Of a stretch of DNA of 64,000 nt, positions 16,862-25,604 are shown piece after piece (within the stretch, counting starts at the first letter, position 1; each line of letters begins with the position of its first letter). Made by a program: the position numbers and the translations under genes. The stretch lies in the NCBI RefSeq assembly GCF_019930585.1, contig NZ_CP082839.1, positions 3,220,001-3,284,000 of the forward strand, in the 5' to 3' direction. The notes under the pieces were generated by a model. That model worked only from the letters and a program-made list of their open reading frames with translations. It ran no database searches and was not told the origin of the DNA. The DNA is from Sphingomonas nostoxanthinifaciens. GTDB lineage: Bacteria; Pseudomonadota; Alphaproteobacteria; Sphingomonadales; Sphingomonadaceae.

Positions 16862-18370
16862 ATGACCGTCCGAATCGCCATGGGCAAGGATTCGTCCGGT
16901 GCCGACGCCGGTCTGGATCTCGAGGAGCTGCTCGCCACCCGCCTGCTCGTCCAGGGTAATTCCGGCTCGGGCAAGTCGCATCTGCTGCGTCGCCTGCTCG
17001 AGGAAAGCGCGCCGTGGGTGCAGCAGGTGATCATCGATCCCGAGGGCGATTTCGTCAGCCTCGCGGATGAATTCGACCATCGCGTGATCGACGCCGCGGG
17101 ATATGGCGAGGCGGAGATTGGCGGCATCGCCGGGCGGGTGCGGGCGCACCGCGTCTCGGTGGTGCTCAACATGGAGGGGCTGGAGGTCGACGCGCAACTC
17201 CGCTGCGCCGGCGCCTTCCTCAACCGCCTGTTCGATGCGCCGCGCGACCAATGGTATCCGGCGCTGGTGGTGGTCGACGAGGCGCAATTGTTCGCGCCCG
17301 CCGCCGCCGGCGACGTGGGCGAGGAAGCGCGGCGCGTCTCGTTGGCGGCGATGACCAACCTGATGTGCCGCGGCCGCAAGCGCGGCCTGGCCGGAGTGAT
17401 CGCGACGCAGCGCCTGGCCAAGCTCGCCAAGAATGTCGCCGCCGAGGCGTCCAATTTCCTGATGGGGCGCACCTTCCTCGACATCGACATGGCCCGCGCG
17501 GCCGACCTGCTCGGCATGGAGCGCCGTCAGGCCGAGCAGATCCGCGATCTGGAGCGCGGCCAGTTCCTCGCGCTCGGCCCGGCGCTCTCGCGCCGCCCGC
17601 AGCTGCTGCGGATCGGCACGGTCAGGACCGGCAGCCGCGGGGGCGGCCCGACGCTGGCGCCGCTGCCCGACCGATCCGGCGCCGATACCGAAGCCCTGTT
17701 GTTCGACGGGATCGAGCAGGAGGCGCTGCCCATGCCCGCGCCTGCCCCGACGCCACCGCCGTCGCTCGACGAGTTGTTCCGCCGACCCGCCGGGCCCGGA
17801 CTGGCGCCGGCGACGCTCGAGCCCGAGCCCGCAGAATCGGACCCGGCCGAGGCTACCGCGCTGTGCGACGCCGTGCTCGGCGACATCGTCGCCGACGAGG
17901 ATGCCGCGCACCGCCCCGCCGCGGCGCTCTACCAGGATTTCGTCGTCCGCTGCCGGATGCGCGGCGCCGTCCGGCCGCCGCTGCTGTTGCCGGCCTTCAT
18001 GCGCGCGCTGGCGTTGGCGCGGGCGGGTCTGTCGTCGGCGGATGCGGCGGACAGCGAATGGGCGCCCGCGCTCGCCATTGCCGAGCGCGTGCCGGAAGAC
18101 ATGCTCGGCGTGTTCCTGACCCTCGCCCGCGCCGCGCGGGAGGGATTGCCCTGCCCGACCGACCCCGAGCTTGCGCGCGTCTATGGGACGCAATCGCTCG
18201 GCCGGTTGCGCAGGCTGCTGGGCTATATGGAAGCGCAGGGGCTGATCGCCTGCCGCAAGGATTTTCGCGGCAGGCGCGCGATCGCCGTGCCCGAACTCGG
18301 CTGCTCCACCGCGCCCGAGACGGAGGCCATCGCCACGCCGCGCGACGAAACGATCGGCCAGCTTCTCTAA
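16862..18370 (+). CDS. HerA-like (DUF87-type) P-loop ATPase
   Basis: A 502-residue ATPase of the HerA/FtsK superfamily found in many alphaproteobacteria. The Walker A motif GNSGSGKS is at residues 32-39, the Walker B motif ALVVVDEAQLF has D139-E140, and the segments LMCRGRKRGLAGVIATQRLAKL and FLMGRTFLDIDM match the family's sensor and arginine-finger region. A Pro-rich linker (about 285-315) leads to a helical C-terminal region with a possible winged-helix ending. Role unknown; relatives include DNA-translocating and repair-associated pumps, but no NurA-like nuclease gene is adjacent. ATG 16862 is chosen because it starts right at the conserved MTVRIAMGKD and follows an AGGAA ribosome site; the frame is open further upstream. 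Confidence 0.85.
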   Translation: MTVRIAMGKDSSGADAGLDLEELLATRLLVQGNSGSGKSHLLRRLLEESAPWVQQVIIDPEGDFVSLADEFDHRVIDAAGYGEAEIGGIAGRVRAHRVSVVLNMEGLEVDAQLRCAGAFLNRLFDAPRDQWYPALVVVDEAQLFAPAAAGDVGEEARRVSLAAMTNLMCRGRKRGLAGVIATQRLAKLAKNVAAEASNFLMGRTFLDIDMARAADLLGMERRQAEQIRDLERGQFLALGPALSRRPQLLRIGTVRTGSRGGGPTLAPLPDRSGADTEALLFDGIEQEALPMPAPAPTPPPSLDELFRRPAGPGLAPATLEPEPAESDPAEATALCDAVLGDIVADEDAAHRPAAALYQDFVVRCRMRGAVRPPLLLPAFMRALALARAGLSSADAADSEWAPALAIAERVPEDMLGVFLTLARAAREGLPCPTDPELARVYGTQSLGRLRRLLGYMEAQGLIACRKDFRGRRAIAVPELGCSTAPETEAIATPRDETIGQLL

Positions 18371-18456
18371 AAGTACGTTTACTCTGCAATTGTTTACCCA
18401 TGTCGTATACGAAGCGCTCGGGGACGAGGGCGGAGCGTCGAGCGAGCGTGGGAGAG

Positions 18457-20202
18457 ATGGATATCGGCCGCCGCGGGCGGTTCCCAGGCGTCATGCTGCT
18501 TCTGCTCGCGCTGGCTCTGCTGGCCCTCCCACAGGCGGCGCGCGCGGTCTCGCTGACGCTGCACGACGGCCTCTGCTACGCGATCGTCCCGAACGACACA
18601 CCGATCGAGCAGCCGCCCGCTTCGGCTTTCGCGTGCGATGGCCGCGCCCGCGACTACACCCAGCGCATTCTGCTGCTTCGCGTCGATCCCGCGCAACATG
18701 GGATCGATCCGACCGACATGGCACTGCTGTTCCGGGTCACGCGGTTCGAGCGCCTCACGGTGCAATATTCCTACGCCGACGGCAGCTCCGAGCAGCAAAG
18801 CGTCCGACGCGGCGATTTCGGCTCGCGCTGGCGCACCGGCAATCAGATATCCTTCTCCCCGTCCCGGCAGGTTCCGGTGCGCGAGATCCGGATCGCCTAT
18901 CGGGGGCTGGCAAGCGACAGGCTGGCGCGCGTGCGGATCCTGTCGCGCGTCGCCGCCACGCGTGATCTGGCGCTGGCCGCCGCAGCGACGAGCTGGGCGC
19001 TGACGCTGCTGCTGATCGGCGCCATCTATAACGTGTCGCTGGCGCTGGCGGTGCGGCGCCAGTTCCTGGCGTGGCAGGCGCTGTGGGCGTCGCTGGTGAT
19101 GACGTGGGGTATGGTCTGGTCGCAGCTCGTGCTGATCGCGCTGCCCAGCCTCGCCGGCACCACGACCAGTCGCATGGGCACCCTACTGTCGAGCGTCGCG
19201 CTTACCGCCGCGACGATGAGCGTGGTCACCGCACTGGGCGATGCGATGACGCCGCGCTGGCGACGGATCGTCGCCGCGGTGGGATTTGCGGCGCCGATCG
19301 TGGGCGTAACCGCTTCGTTCCTTCACGGTACGGTGTTCAGCTACAGCTTCATCCTGATGGACGCTATTTGCCTGATCGACGTCGTCCTGGTGGCCGGGGC
19401 GCTCGCGCTCGCGTGGCGCGCGGGCAACGGCGAGGCGCGCGATCTCACCCTGGCGTGGGTAACACCGATGGTGGTGTTCGGCCTCACCAGCATGATCGAC
19501 TTCGGCACCAGCCTGTTCGGCGGCGGCGCGCAGCTGGCGGTGCTGACCGCCTCGGCAGTCCAGACCGTCATCCTCTCGATCACGGCGACGCGCCGATTCA
19601 GCAGGATGCGCGTCGAGCTCGATGCCGCCCGCGCGGCCGAGACGGTTCTCGCCGAGCTCGCCAATCGCGATCCGCTGACCGGGCTGCTCAACCGCCGCGG
19701 CTTCATCGAGCGCTCCAACGCAACCTTCGACGGCGGCAACACCGCATCCTTCGGCCTGCTGCTGATCGACGTCGACAAGTTCAAGGGCATCAACGACCGC
19801 TTCGGCCACGAGGTGGGGGACACGGTGCTGTGCCGCATCGCCGCACGCCTGCACCTGCTGGAACGCGAATTGTGCATCGCCGGGCGGCTCGGCGGCGAGG
19901 AATTCGTGGTCGGCATCAGCGGGCTCAACTCGATCGCGCTGGAGGAATTCGCCGACCACATCCGGCGCGAGCTGGGCGCGATCGACCACGATGCCGTGAC
20001 GCGCCAGCGCCGCGTGACGGTCAGCATCGGCGTCGCGGCGGGCTCTACCGCGACCCCGTTCCAGCGGCTGTACGGCATGGCCGACCGCGCTTTGTACGAT
20101 GCCAAGCATGCCGGGCGCGATCGGGTGGTGTTCCACTCGGACGCCGGCGACCGCGCGACGCGCGAACGGCTGGCGCGCGACCAGCGGTCGTTCGACTGGT
20201 AG
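18457..20202 (+). CDS. Membrane diguanylate cyclase with 7TM sensor region
   Basis: A 581-residue protein that should make cyclic di-GMP. It has a signal peptide or first helix (about residues 9-30, ending ARAV), a periplasmic beta-rich domain of about 150 residues, seven membrane segments (about 180-375) in the manner of 7TMR-DISM receptors, and a GGDEF domain with RDPLTGLLNRRGF, DVDKFKGINDRFGH and the catalytic signature GGEEF. No inhibitory-site RxxD motif is evident immediately before GGEEF (the sequence is IAGRLGGEEF). ATG 18457 is preferred because it gives a good signal peptide; ATG 18400 is in frame too. No EAL domain is fused. Confidence 0.88.
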   Translation: MDIGRRGRFPGVMLLLLALALLALPQAARAVSLTLHDGLCYAIVPNDTPIEQPPASAFACDGRARDYTQRILLLRVDPAQHGIDPTDMALLFRVTRFERLTVQYSYADGSSEQQSVRRGDFGSRWRTGNQISFSPSRQVPVREIRIAYRGLASDRLARVRILSRVAATRDLALAAAATSWALTLLLIGAIYNVSLALAVRRQFLAWQALWASLVMTWGMVWSQLVLIALPSLAGTTTSRMGTLLSSVALTAATMSVVTALGDAMTPRWRRIVAAVGFAAPIVGVTASFLHGTVFSYSFILMDAICLIDVVLVAGALALAWRAGNGEARDLTLAWVTPMVVFGLTSMIDFGTSLFGGGAQLAVLTASAVQTVILSITATRRFSRMRVELDAARAAETVLAELANRDPLTGLLNRRGFIERSNATFDGGNTASFGLLLIDVDKFKGINDRFGHEVGDTVLCRIAARLHLLERELCIAGRLGGEEFVVGISGLNSIALEEFADHIRRELGAIDHDAVTRQRRVTVSIGVAAGSTATPFQRLYGMADRALYDAKHAGRDRVVFHSDAGDRATRERLARDQRSFDW

Positions 20203-20264
20203 CCGTGCCTCCCCGCCCACGCGACGACGCTCGACTTCGCGACGGCGGCAGTTAAGGCAACGAC

Positions 20265-20864
20265 ATGATCGCCCGCCTGTCCGGAACGCTGGCCGAAACC
20301 ACTGCCGACCATGCCGTGCTCGACGTGCACGGCGTCGGCTATCTCGTGCAGGCCTCGACCCGGACGCTGACGGCGATCGGCCCGGTCGGCGGGACGGTGA
20401 CGCTGTTTACCGAGATGCAGGTGCGCGAGGATGCGATCACCCTGTTCGGCTTCGGCTCGGCCGCCGAGCGCGACTGGTTCCGCCTGCTCACATCGGTTCA
20501 GGGCGTCGGCGGACGGGTGGCGCTCGCGATCCTGTCGGTACTCGCCCCGGCCGAGCTGGCGCGCGCGATCGCCGGCGGCGACAAGGCGATGATCGCGCGG
20601 GCGAACGGCGTCGGCCCGAAGCTCGCGCTCCGCATCGTCACCGAACTGAAGGATCGCGTCGCCGGCCTGTCGCTCGGCCCGAGCGGCGAGACATCGGCGT
20701 CCCCTTCGGGCGGCGCGTCTTCGGATGCGCTGGCCGCGCTCGCCTCGCTCGGCTTCCGTCCCGGCGAGGCGAGCGCCGCAGTCGCCGCCGCCGAGACGGA
20801 ACTGGGCCCGGACGCGGCGCTGGATGCATTGGTCCGCCTCGCATTGCGCAAGGCGGCGCGTTAA
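20265..20864 (+). CDS. ruvA: Holliday junction branch migration protein RuvA
   Basis: RuvA binds four-way junctions and loads the RuvB motor. The 199-residue product shows the N-terminal OB-fold ([23 protein letters not shown]), the helix-hairpin-helix region ([34 protein letters not shown]) and the C-terminal RuvB-binding domain ([17 protein letters not shown]) after a short Ser/Gly linker. It is normal length. It ends in a four-base convergent overlap with the next gene and is separated from ruvB by two genes. No ruvC is visible upstream. Confidence 0.97.
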   Translation: MIARLSGTLAETTADHAVLDVHGVGYLVQASTRTLTAIGPVGGTVTLFTEMQVREDAITLFGFGSAAERDWFRLLTSVQGVGGRVALAILSVLAPAELARAIAGGDKAMIARANGVGPKLALRIVTELKDRVAGLSLGPSGETSASPSGGASSDALAALASLGFRPGEASAAVAAAETELGPDAALDALVRLALRKAAR

Positions 20865-21097
20865 CGCGCGATGCGCTGGACCGGCTTGACCGGAATGTTG
20901 ACGTCGTCGCTGCTCGCCAATTCGGCGGCGAGGCGATCGATCATGGTGGCCTCGCTATCGAACAGCGAATCCTTGGCCTCGCGGGCGGCGTAACGCAGTT
21001 CGTCGACGATCACCGTCATCGTGTGGGGCGTGATGGTGCCCGAGCTGCGCAAGCCACGAACGATCGCGCACAAAGCCAGGCTGGTACCGACGTCCAT
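20861..21097 (-). CDS. Small hypothetical protein between ruvA and ruvB
   Basis: A 78-residue, mostly helical protein ([20 protein letters not shown] start). The ATG at 21097 has a good AGGGAG ribosome site, and the frame upstream of it looks non-coding. It is encoded convergently to ruvA; the two stops share the palindrome TTAA. I do not recognise the family; the even charge distribution and ribosome site support a real gene. Confidence 0.6.
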   Translation of the reverse strand: MDVGTSLALCAIVRGLRSSGTITPHTMTVIVDELRYAAREAKDSLFDSEATMIDRLAAELASSDDVNIPVKPVQRIAR

Positions 21098-21217
21098 CCG
21101 AGTCTCCCTCAGGCAGTACGGGCCGGCGGCCCTTCGATTGGCCACGGCTTCGACATGGTTAACGGAACGAAGCGCCTTTTGGAAGCCGCCCGGCGCGCGC
21201 GCGCCTCCGTCTGTCGG

Positions 21218-21241
21218 GCCGCACGCTTGCAAGCGTGCGGC
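21218..21241. repeat. Perfect 24-base palindrome in a divergent intergenic region
   Basis: GCCGCACGCTTG is followed immediately by its exact reverse complement. It lies between the divergent starts of the 78-residue gene (21097) and the beta-helix gene (21288), 46 bases before the latter. A palindrome with no spacer here could be an operator or a cruciform/transcript hairpin; no T-run follows, which argues against a terminator. Confidence 0.7.
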
Positions 21242-21287
21242 GGATCGGCAACGTGATGCCAGCCCGATCCCGCGCCGGAGGACCGAT

Positions 21288-22421
21288 ATGCCCCCCACCC
21301 CGTATAGCTTCGGCGCCAAGGGCGACGGGCTCACCGACGACACCGATGCGCTTGGCCGCTGGGTGCTGGCCGGCGGCGGGGAAATCCCGGCAGGCAATTT
21401 CTGCTTCAGTGGGCCGCTGCGCTTCAACTCCGGCTTCAAGATCCAGCGTTGGGAGGGCAAGCTGCTGTATCGGCGCGGCTGGCCGAGCGGCTATGCGATG
21501 TGCTCGCTCGACTGGAGCAAGCCGACCGGGGGCGTGGTGATCGACGCCACTGCCGGCGGCGAGATCGTCTATAACGGCGACAGCGACATGTCGCGCAAGG
21601 GCCTGGGGATGACCTTCCTCGAGGATTTCCAGGTCCACAACGTCCAGGTCGTCGGCGGCGCCGCGCCCAAGGGGATCAATCTCTTCTCGGCCGAAGTGCG
21701 CGGATCGAAGCGCGGGCTGATCCGCGGTGGCCTGTTCTCGATCAATTCCGGACAACAAGGTTCGGATGGGATTCATTTCACCCAGAATTGCTCCGATATA
21801 ACGCTTGATCGCGTTCGCACCGGATCGGGCGACGACAGCATCGGCCTGACGGTCGAGGTGCCCAAGCATGCCGGCTCGGTGATCGAGCGCATCACCCTCA
21901 CCAATTGCGAATTGCGCAACGAAGGGCATAGCAGCCTGAAGGTGCTGCTCGTCTCGTTCGCCAACAATTCGATCATCCGCGACGTCATGCTCAAAAATTG
22001 CACGATGGAGACCAAGCTGATGCCGCTCGGCGCCGGGCTGCCGGTCGCGGTGTACAACCGCCGGCGTGATACCGGGGCGAGCGTCGAAGGCATCACGATC
22101 GATGGCGGCAGCACCACCGTCGTCGTGCCCGATGGCGGCAATATCGGCGGCGCGGTGATGCAGTTCCAGTCGGCCGACCGCGTCCACATCCTCAACCACC
22201 GCATCGATCACTGGATGCGGATCCCCATCTACGCCACCGATTGCCGCGACTTCGTGTTTCAGGGCGGTACGATCGAGCCGATCCGGCCGGTGCCGCGCGC
22301 GGGCACCGAGCCCGTCTTCCGGCTCGACAATTGCCCCGGCGCGCAGGTCGACACCGGCGGCGCCAAGCCCGGCTGGAAGGACCAGCCGATCCTGACGCGG
22401 TTGAACGAGCCGCAGCAATAA
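21288..22421 (+). CDS. Right-handed parallel beta-helix (pectate lyase/GH28-like) protein
   Basis: A 377-residue protein that opens with the [16 protein letters not shown] motif (about residues 6-21), the classic first turn of pectate-lyase-superfamily and glycoside hydrolase 28-like beta-helices. It continues with repeating beta-strand turns ([38 protein letters not shown]). The GDDS segment corresponds in place to the catalytic Asp-Asp of polygalacturonase-type enzymes. No signal peptide is visible, so either it is cytoplasmic or it leaves by another route. It has a GGAGGA ribosome site before ATG 21288. It sits between ruvA and ruvB, an unusual place for a carbohydrate-active protein. Substrate unknown. 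Confidence 0.78.
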   Translation: MPPTPYSFGAKGDGLTDDTDALGRWVLAGGGEIPAGNFCFSGPLRFNSGFKIQRWEGKLLYRRGWPSGYAMCSLDWSKPTGGVVIDATAGGEIVYNGDSDMSRKGLGMTFLEDFQVHNVQVVGGAAPKGINLFSAEVRGSKRGLIRGGLFSINSGQQGSDGIHFTQNCSDITLDRVRTGSGDDSIGLTVEVPKHAGSVIERITLTNCELRNEGHSSLKVLLVSFANNSIIRDVMLKNCTMETKLMPLGAGLPVAVYNRRRDTGASVEGITIDGGSTTVVVPDGGNIGGAVMQFQSADRVHILNHRIDHWMRIPIYATDCRDFVFQGGTIEPIRPVPRAGTEPVFRLDNCPGAQVDTGGAKPGWKDQPILTRLNEPQQ

Positions 22422-22476
22422 TCCGCCGGCGCGATTGGCGTTGGTGGCAACCGCACTTGCCGCTAGACCGGCGGCG

Positions 22477-23499
22477 ATGACCGAGGATCGCCTCCTCTCT
22501 CCCGACCAGGCCGCCGAGGACAAGGACGCGGCGCTGCGTCCACGCACGCTCGACGAATTCGTCGGGCAGGCGGCGGCGCGCGACAATCTGCGCGTGTTCA
22601 TCCAGGCGGCGCGCGCGCGCGGCGAGGCGCTGGATCACGTGTTGCTGTTCGGGCCGCCGGGGCTGGGCAAGACCACGCTGGCGCAGATCGTGGCGCGCGA
22701 AATGGGGGTCGGCTTCCGCGCGACCTCCGGCCCGGTGATCGTCAAGTCGGGCGATCTCGCCGCTCTGCTCACCAACCTCGAGGAAGGCGACGTCCTCTTC
22801 ATCGACGAGATCCACCGGCTGGCGCCCGCGGTCGAGGAGATCCTCTATCCGGCGATGGAGGATCGCGTGCTCGACATCATGATCGGCGAAGGACCGTCGG
22901 CGCGCAGCGTGCGCATCGATCTGCCGCGCTTCACTTTGGTCGGCGCGACAACTCGCGCGGGCCTGCTGACGACGCCGCTGCGCGATCGCTTCGGCATCCC
23001 GGTACGGCTGCAATATTATTCCGCCGAGGAACTGGAGCGCGTGGTGCGCCGCGCCGCCGGGCTGCTCGGCTTCGCGATCAGCGCCGGCGGCGCGGGCGAG
23101 ATTGCGCGGCGTGCGCGCGGCACGCCGCGCATCGCCGGACGGCTGCTGCGGCGGGTGCGCGACTTCGCCCATGCCGCGGGCCACGCGGTGGTGGAGGCGG
23201 CCGATGCCGACGCCGCGCTCGCGCGGCTGGAGGTCGACACGCTCGGCCTCGACGCGATGGACCGCCGCTACCTCAACATGATCGCCGACATCTATCGCGG
23301 CGGCCCGGTCGGTGCCGAGACGCTGGCGGCGGGCTTAAGCGAGCCACGCGACACGATCGAGGAAGTGATCGAGCCCTATCTGATCCAGCTCGGCCTGGTC
23401 GCGCGCACCGCGCGCGGCCGCTGCCTGACCGGCCGCGCCTGGACCCACCTCGGCCTGGAGGCACCGCAGGAGGTGCAGGCAGGCCTGTTCGAGCGCTGA
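22477..23499 (+). CDS. ruvB: Holliday junction branch migration ATPase RuvB
   Basis: The hexameric AAA+ motor that drives branch migration with RuvA. The 340-residue protein has all family landmarks: [12 protein letters not shown], Walker [12 protein letters not shown], Walker [11 protein letters not shown], sensor segment [11 protein letters not shown], the arginine-finger region LRDRFGI, and a C-terminal winged helix ([30 protein letters not shown]). ATG 22477 gives the standard N-terminus; the frame is open 14 codons upstream. The next gene begins one base after its stop. Confidence 0.98.
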   Translation: MTEDRLLSPDQAAEDKDAALRPRTLDEFVGQAAARDNLRVFIQAARARGEALDHVLLFGPPGLGKTTLAQIVAREMGVGFRATSGPVIVKSGDLAALLTNLEEGDVLFIDEIHRLAPAVEEILYPAMEDRVLDIMIGEGPSARSVRIDLPRFTLVGATTRAGLLTTPLRDRFGIPVRLQYYSAEELERVVRRAAGLLGFAISAGGAGEIARRARGTPRIAGRLLRRVRDFAHAAGHAVVEAADADAALARLEVDTLGLDAMDRRYLNMIADIYRGGPVGAETLAAGLSEPRDTIEEVIEPYLIQLGLVARTARGRCLTGRAWTHLGLEAPQEVQAGLFER

Positions 23500-23500
23500 G

Positions 23501-25270
23501 ATGACCGACCTGAATGCCTTGTTCGCGCGTGCCGAGGCCGCGTTCCGTGCCGGCCGGATCGAGGAGGCGCATGGCGCCGCATCGACCGTCGCGGGCGCGG
23601 TGCAGCACCCGACCGTCTACCATCTGCTGGGCCTGATCGAGCATCGGCGCGGCAATCTGCCGGCGGCGCGTAGCGCGCTGGATCAGGCGCGCGCGCTCGC
23701 CCCGCGCCATGCGCAGATCGCCAACAGCCTGGGCGTGGTCGCGGCCGAGATGGGTGACACGCCCGCGGCCTTCACCGCCTACGTCGCGGCAACGAACATC
23801 GACGCCAAGTGGATCGAACCGCGGCTCAACATCGCCTTGCTGCTGCAACAGATCGGCAAGCTGCCCGAGGCGCTCGACGTGCTGGAGCATGCGCTGCAGA
23901 TCGCGCCCGATTTCGCGCGCGGCTGGGGTGCGCTGGGCGCGGTCGCGCGCGACATGCGCGATCTCGACATGGCGGCCGATGCGTTTGAGCGTGCCATCGC
24001 GCTGGAGCCCGGCAATGCGCGTGCCGTCCACGGCCGGGCACGCGTCGCGCTGGAACGCGGCGAGGCCGATGCCGTCGCGCGCTATGCCGCGGCGACGGCC
24101 TTGCTGCCCGACGAAGGCGACGTCGCAATCGGCGAAGCCGAAGCGCTGGAGGGCGCGGGCGCGCCCGACGCGGACCGCCGGCTGGCGCCGATGGTCGCCG
24201 GGCGCGCGGACTGGACCGAAGGGCATCGCGTGCTGGCGCGGATGCGGTGGGAGGCGGGCGACGCCGCCGGCTTTACCGATGCGTTCGAGGCGGCGCTGGC
24301 CGAACAGCCGCGCAATATCGCGATGTGGACCACGCTGATCGATACGCTCGCCGGCGCGGACATGTTTGCCGAGGCGGCCGACGCCGCCGCGCGTGGCCGT
24401 GCCGCGACCGACGGCACACCCGATTTCGCGTTGCGCGAGGCGATCCATGCGGGCGAAGCGGGTGACGATGCGCGGGCCGAGCGCCTGTTCGCGGCGATGC
24501 CTGCCTCGCTCCCCAATCGGCAGCTGCACGAGGCGCGCCACCGCATCCGCACCGGCGAGATCGAGCGCGCGGCGGCGTTGCTCGACGCGGTCCGCGCCGC
24601 CGACGACACCAGCATCAGCGGCTGGGCGCTGAGCGGGCTGGTGTGGCGGCTGCAGGGCGACGACCGCGCCGAATGGCTGCACGGGCAGGAGGGACTGGTC
24701 GCGGCACGCGCGCTGGAGCTCGACCCGGCAGCGCTTGCCGAGACCGCCGAACTGCTGCGCGCGCTCCACCGCACCAACACCCATCCGATCGGCCAGTCGC
24801 TGCGCGGCGGCACGCAGACGCGCGGCGTGATCTTCGCGCGGACCGAACCGGAAATCCGGCGGCTCCATGCCGCGATCAAGCAGGCGGTCGCGACGCATTG
24901 GGCGGAACTGCCGCCATTCGACCCGCGCCACCCGTTGCTGCGACACCGCGAAGCGCAGACGCGTCTCACCGGATCATGGTCGGTCCGGCTGCTGCAATCG
25001 GGCTTTCACGTCGCGCATATCCACCCCGAGGGGGTGCTGTCGTCGGCGAGCTATTTCGTGCTGCCGGCGCCCACGCCAAGCGAGGATGCGCAGGCGGGGT
25101 GGCTGGAGATCGGCCGCCCGCCCGCCGACCTGCGGCTCGATCTGCCGCCGGTCAGGACGATCCAGCCGCAGGTCGGCCGGCTCGCGCTGTTCCCGTCGAG
25201 TCTCTACCACGGCACCCGCCCGTTCGCGGAGGGCGAGCGCATCACCGTCGCGTTCGACGTCGCCGTCTAG
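23501..25270 (+). CDS. TPR protein with C-terminal 2OG-Fe(II)-oxygenase-like domain
   Basis: A 589-residue protein with an N-terminal array of tetratricopeptide repeats (about residues 1-180, e.g. VYHLLGLIEHRRGNLPAARS and NSLGVVAAEMGDTPAAF) and further helical repeats to about 400. The C-terminal domain (about 425-589) resembles putative 2-oxoglutarate/Fe(II) dioxygenases. It has a histidine cluster HVAHIHPEG (H503, H506, H508), the segment VGRLALFPSSLYHGTRPF with H570 as probable distal ligand, and R572 near it. It probably hydroxylates a protein or peptide, but the substrate is unknown. It starts one base after the ruvB stop and is likely co-transcribed with it. Confidence 0.75.
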   Translation: MTDLNALFARAEAAFRAGRIEEAHGAASTVAGAVQHPTVYHLLGLIEHRRGNLPAARSALDQARALAPRHAQIANSLGVVAAEMGDTPAAFTAYVAATNIDAKWIEPRLNIALLLQQIGKLPEALDVLEHALQIAPDFARGWGALGAVARDMRDLDMAADAFERAIALEPGNARAVHGRARVALERGEADAVARYAAATALLPDEGDVAIGEAEALEGAGAPDADRRLAPMVAGRADWTEGHRVLARMRWEAGDAAGFTDAFEAALAEQPRNIAMWTTLIDTLAGADMFAEAADAAARGRAATDGTPDFALREAIHAGEAGDDARAERLFAAMPASLPNRQLHEARHRIRTGEIERAAALLDAVRAADDTSISGWALSGLVWRLQGDDRAEWLHGQEGLVAARALELDPAALAETAELLRALHRTNTHPIGQSLRGGTQTRGVIFARTEPEIRRLHAAIKQAVATHWAELPPFDPRHPLLRHREAQTRLTGSWSVRLLQSGFHVAHIHPEGVLSSASYFVLPAPTPSEDAQAGWLEIGRPPADLRLDLPPVRTIQPQVGRLALFPSSLYHGTRPFAEGERITVAFDVAV

Positions 25271-25385
25271 CCGCCCGTCCGGCCGCGCCGGGCGGAAGGT
25301 GACAAAGGTGACGCTACGTCGGGGGTCGATGCCCCCTGCCCTATGCCAGCCCTGCGTTCGGAGCTTCGTTCCGGAGGACACCGCC

Positions 25386-25406
25386 ATGCCCATCCAGACA
25401 GCGTAA
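25386..25406 (+). other. Six-codon reading frame with strong Shine-Dalgarno
   Basis: ATG at 25386 opens a six-codon frame (MPIQTA, then TAA). A perfect GGAGGA sits seven bases before it, better than that of many full-length genes here. No plus-strand gene follows that it could lead into. It could be a true micro-peptide, a leader relic or chance. Confidence 0.25.
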
Positions 25407-25517
25407 TACTGTGGCGACGGTCATGATGCGAACCCTCCGCTGAACAAGCCAAGCCTAAGGCTCTCACGCGAAATACCACTTTGCAAGCGGAATTGTTCCG
25501 TTTTTGTTCGATCACGA

Positions 25518-25545
25518 GGCCACGAGCTCGCCCGAGCTCGTGGCC
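25518..25545. repeat. 13-bp perfect inverted repeat
   Basis: GGCCACGAGCTCG and CGAGCTCGTGGCC flank a two-base centre (CC). It lies just beyond the TonB terminator and between convergent genes. Neither strand shows a T-run directly after it, so it may act as an RNA 3'-end stabiliser or a second, rho-assisted stop. Confidence 0.6.
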
Positions 25546-25555
25546 CATAAGAAAA

Positions 25556-25581
25556 GGGCGGGCCGCTTGCGCGACCCGCCC
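25556..25581 (-). terminator. Intrinsic terminator of the TonB receptor gene
   Basis: GGGCGGG and CCCGCCC flank an inner CGC/GCG pairing with a TTGC loop. Read on the minus strand, the stem is followed by TTTTCTTATG, a clear T-rich tail. It starts 24 bases past the receptor stop codon. Confidence 0.85.
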
Positions 25582-25604
25582 CGATCTTACGCTTTGCTCG
25601 CTTC

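Larger units (their letters stand above)
25271..25604. other. Intergenic region between TPR gene and TonB receptor gene
   Basis: This 334-base gap between convergent genes holds a 7-bp hairpin right after the TPR stop (CCGCCCG at 25271, CGGGCGG at 25289), a small G5/C5 hairpin (25321-25336), a six-codon reading frame with a strong ribosome site (25386-25406), a 13-bp inverted repeat (25518-25545) and the terminator of the TonB gene (25556-25581). I see no full-length gene. Confidence 0.7.
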
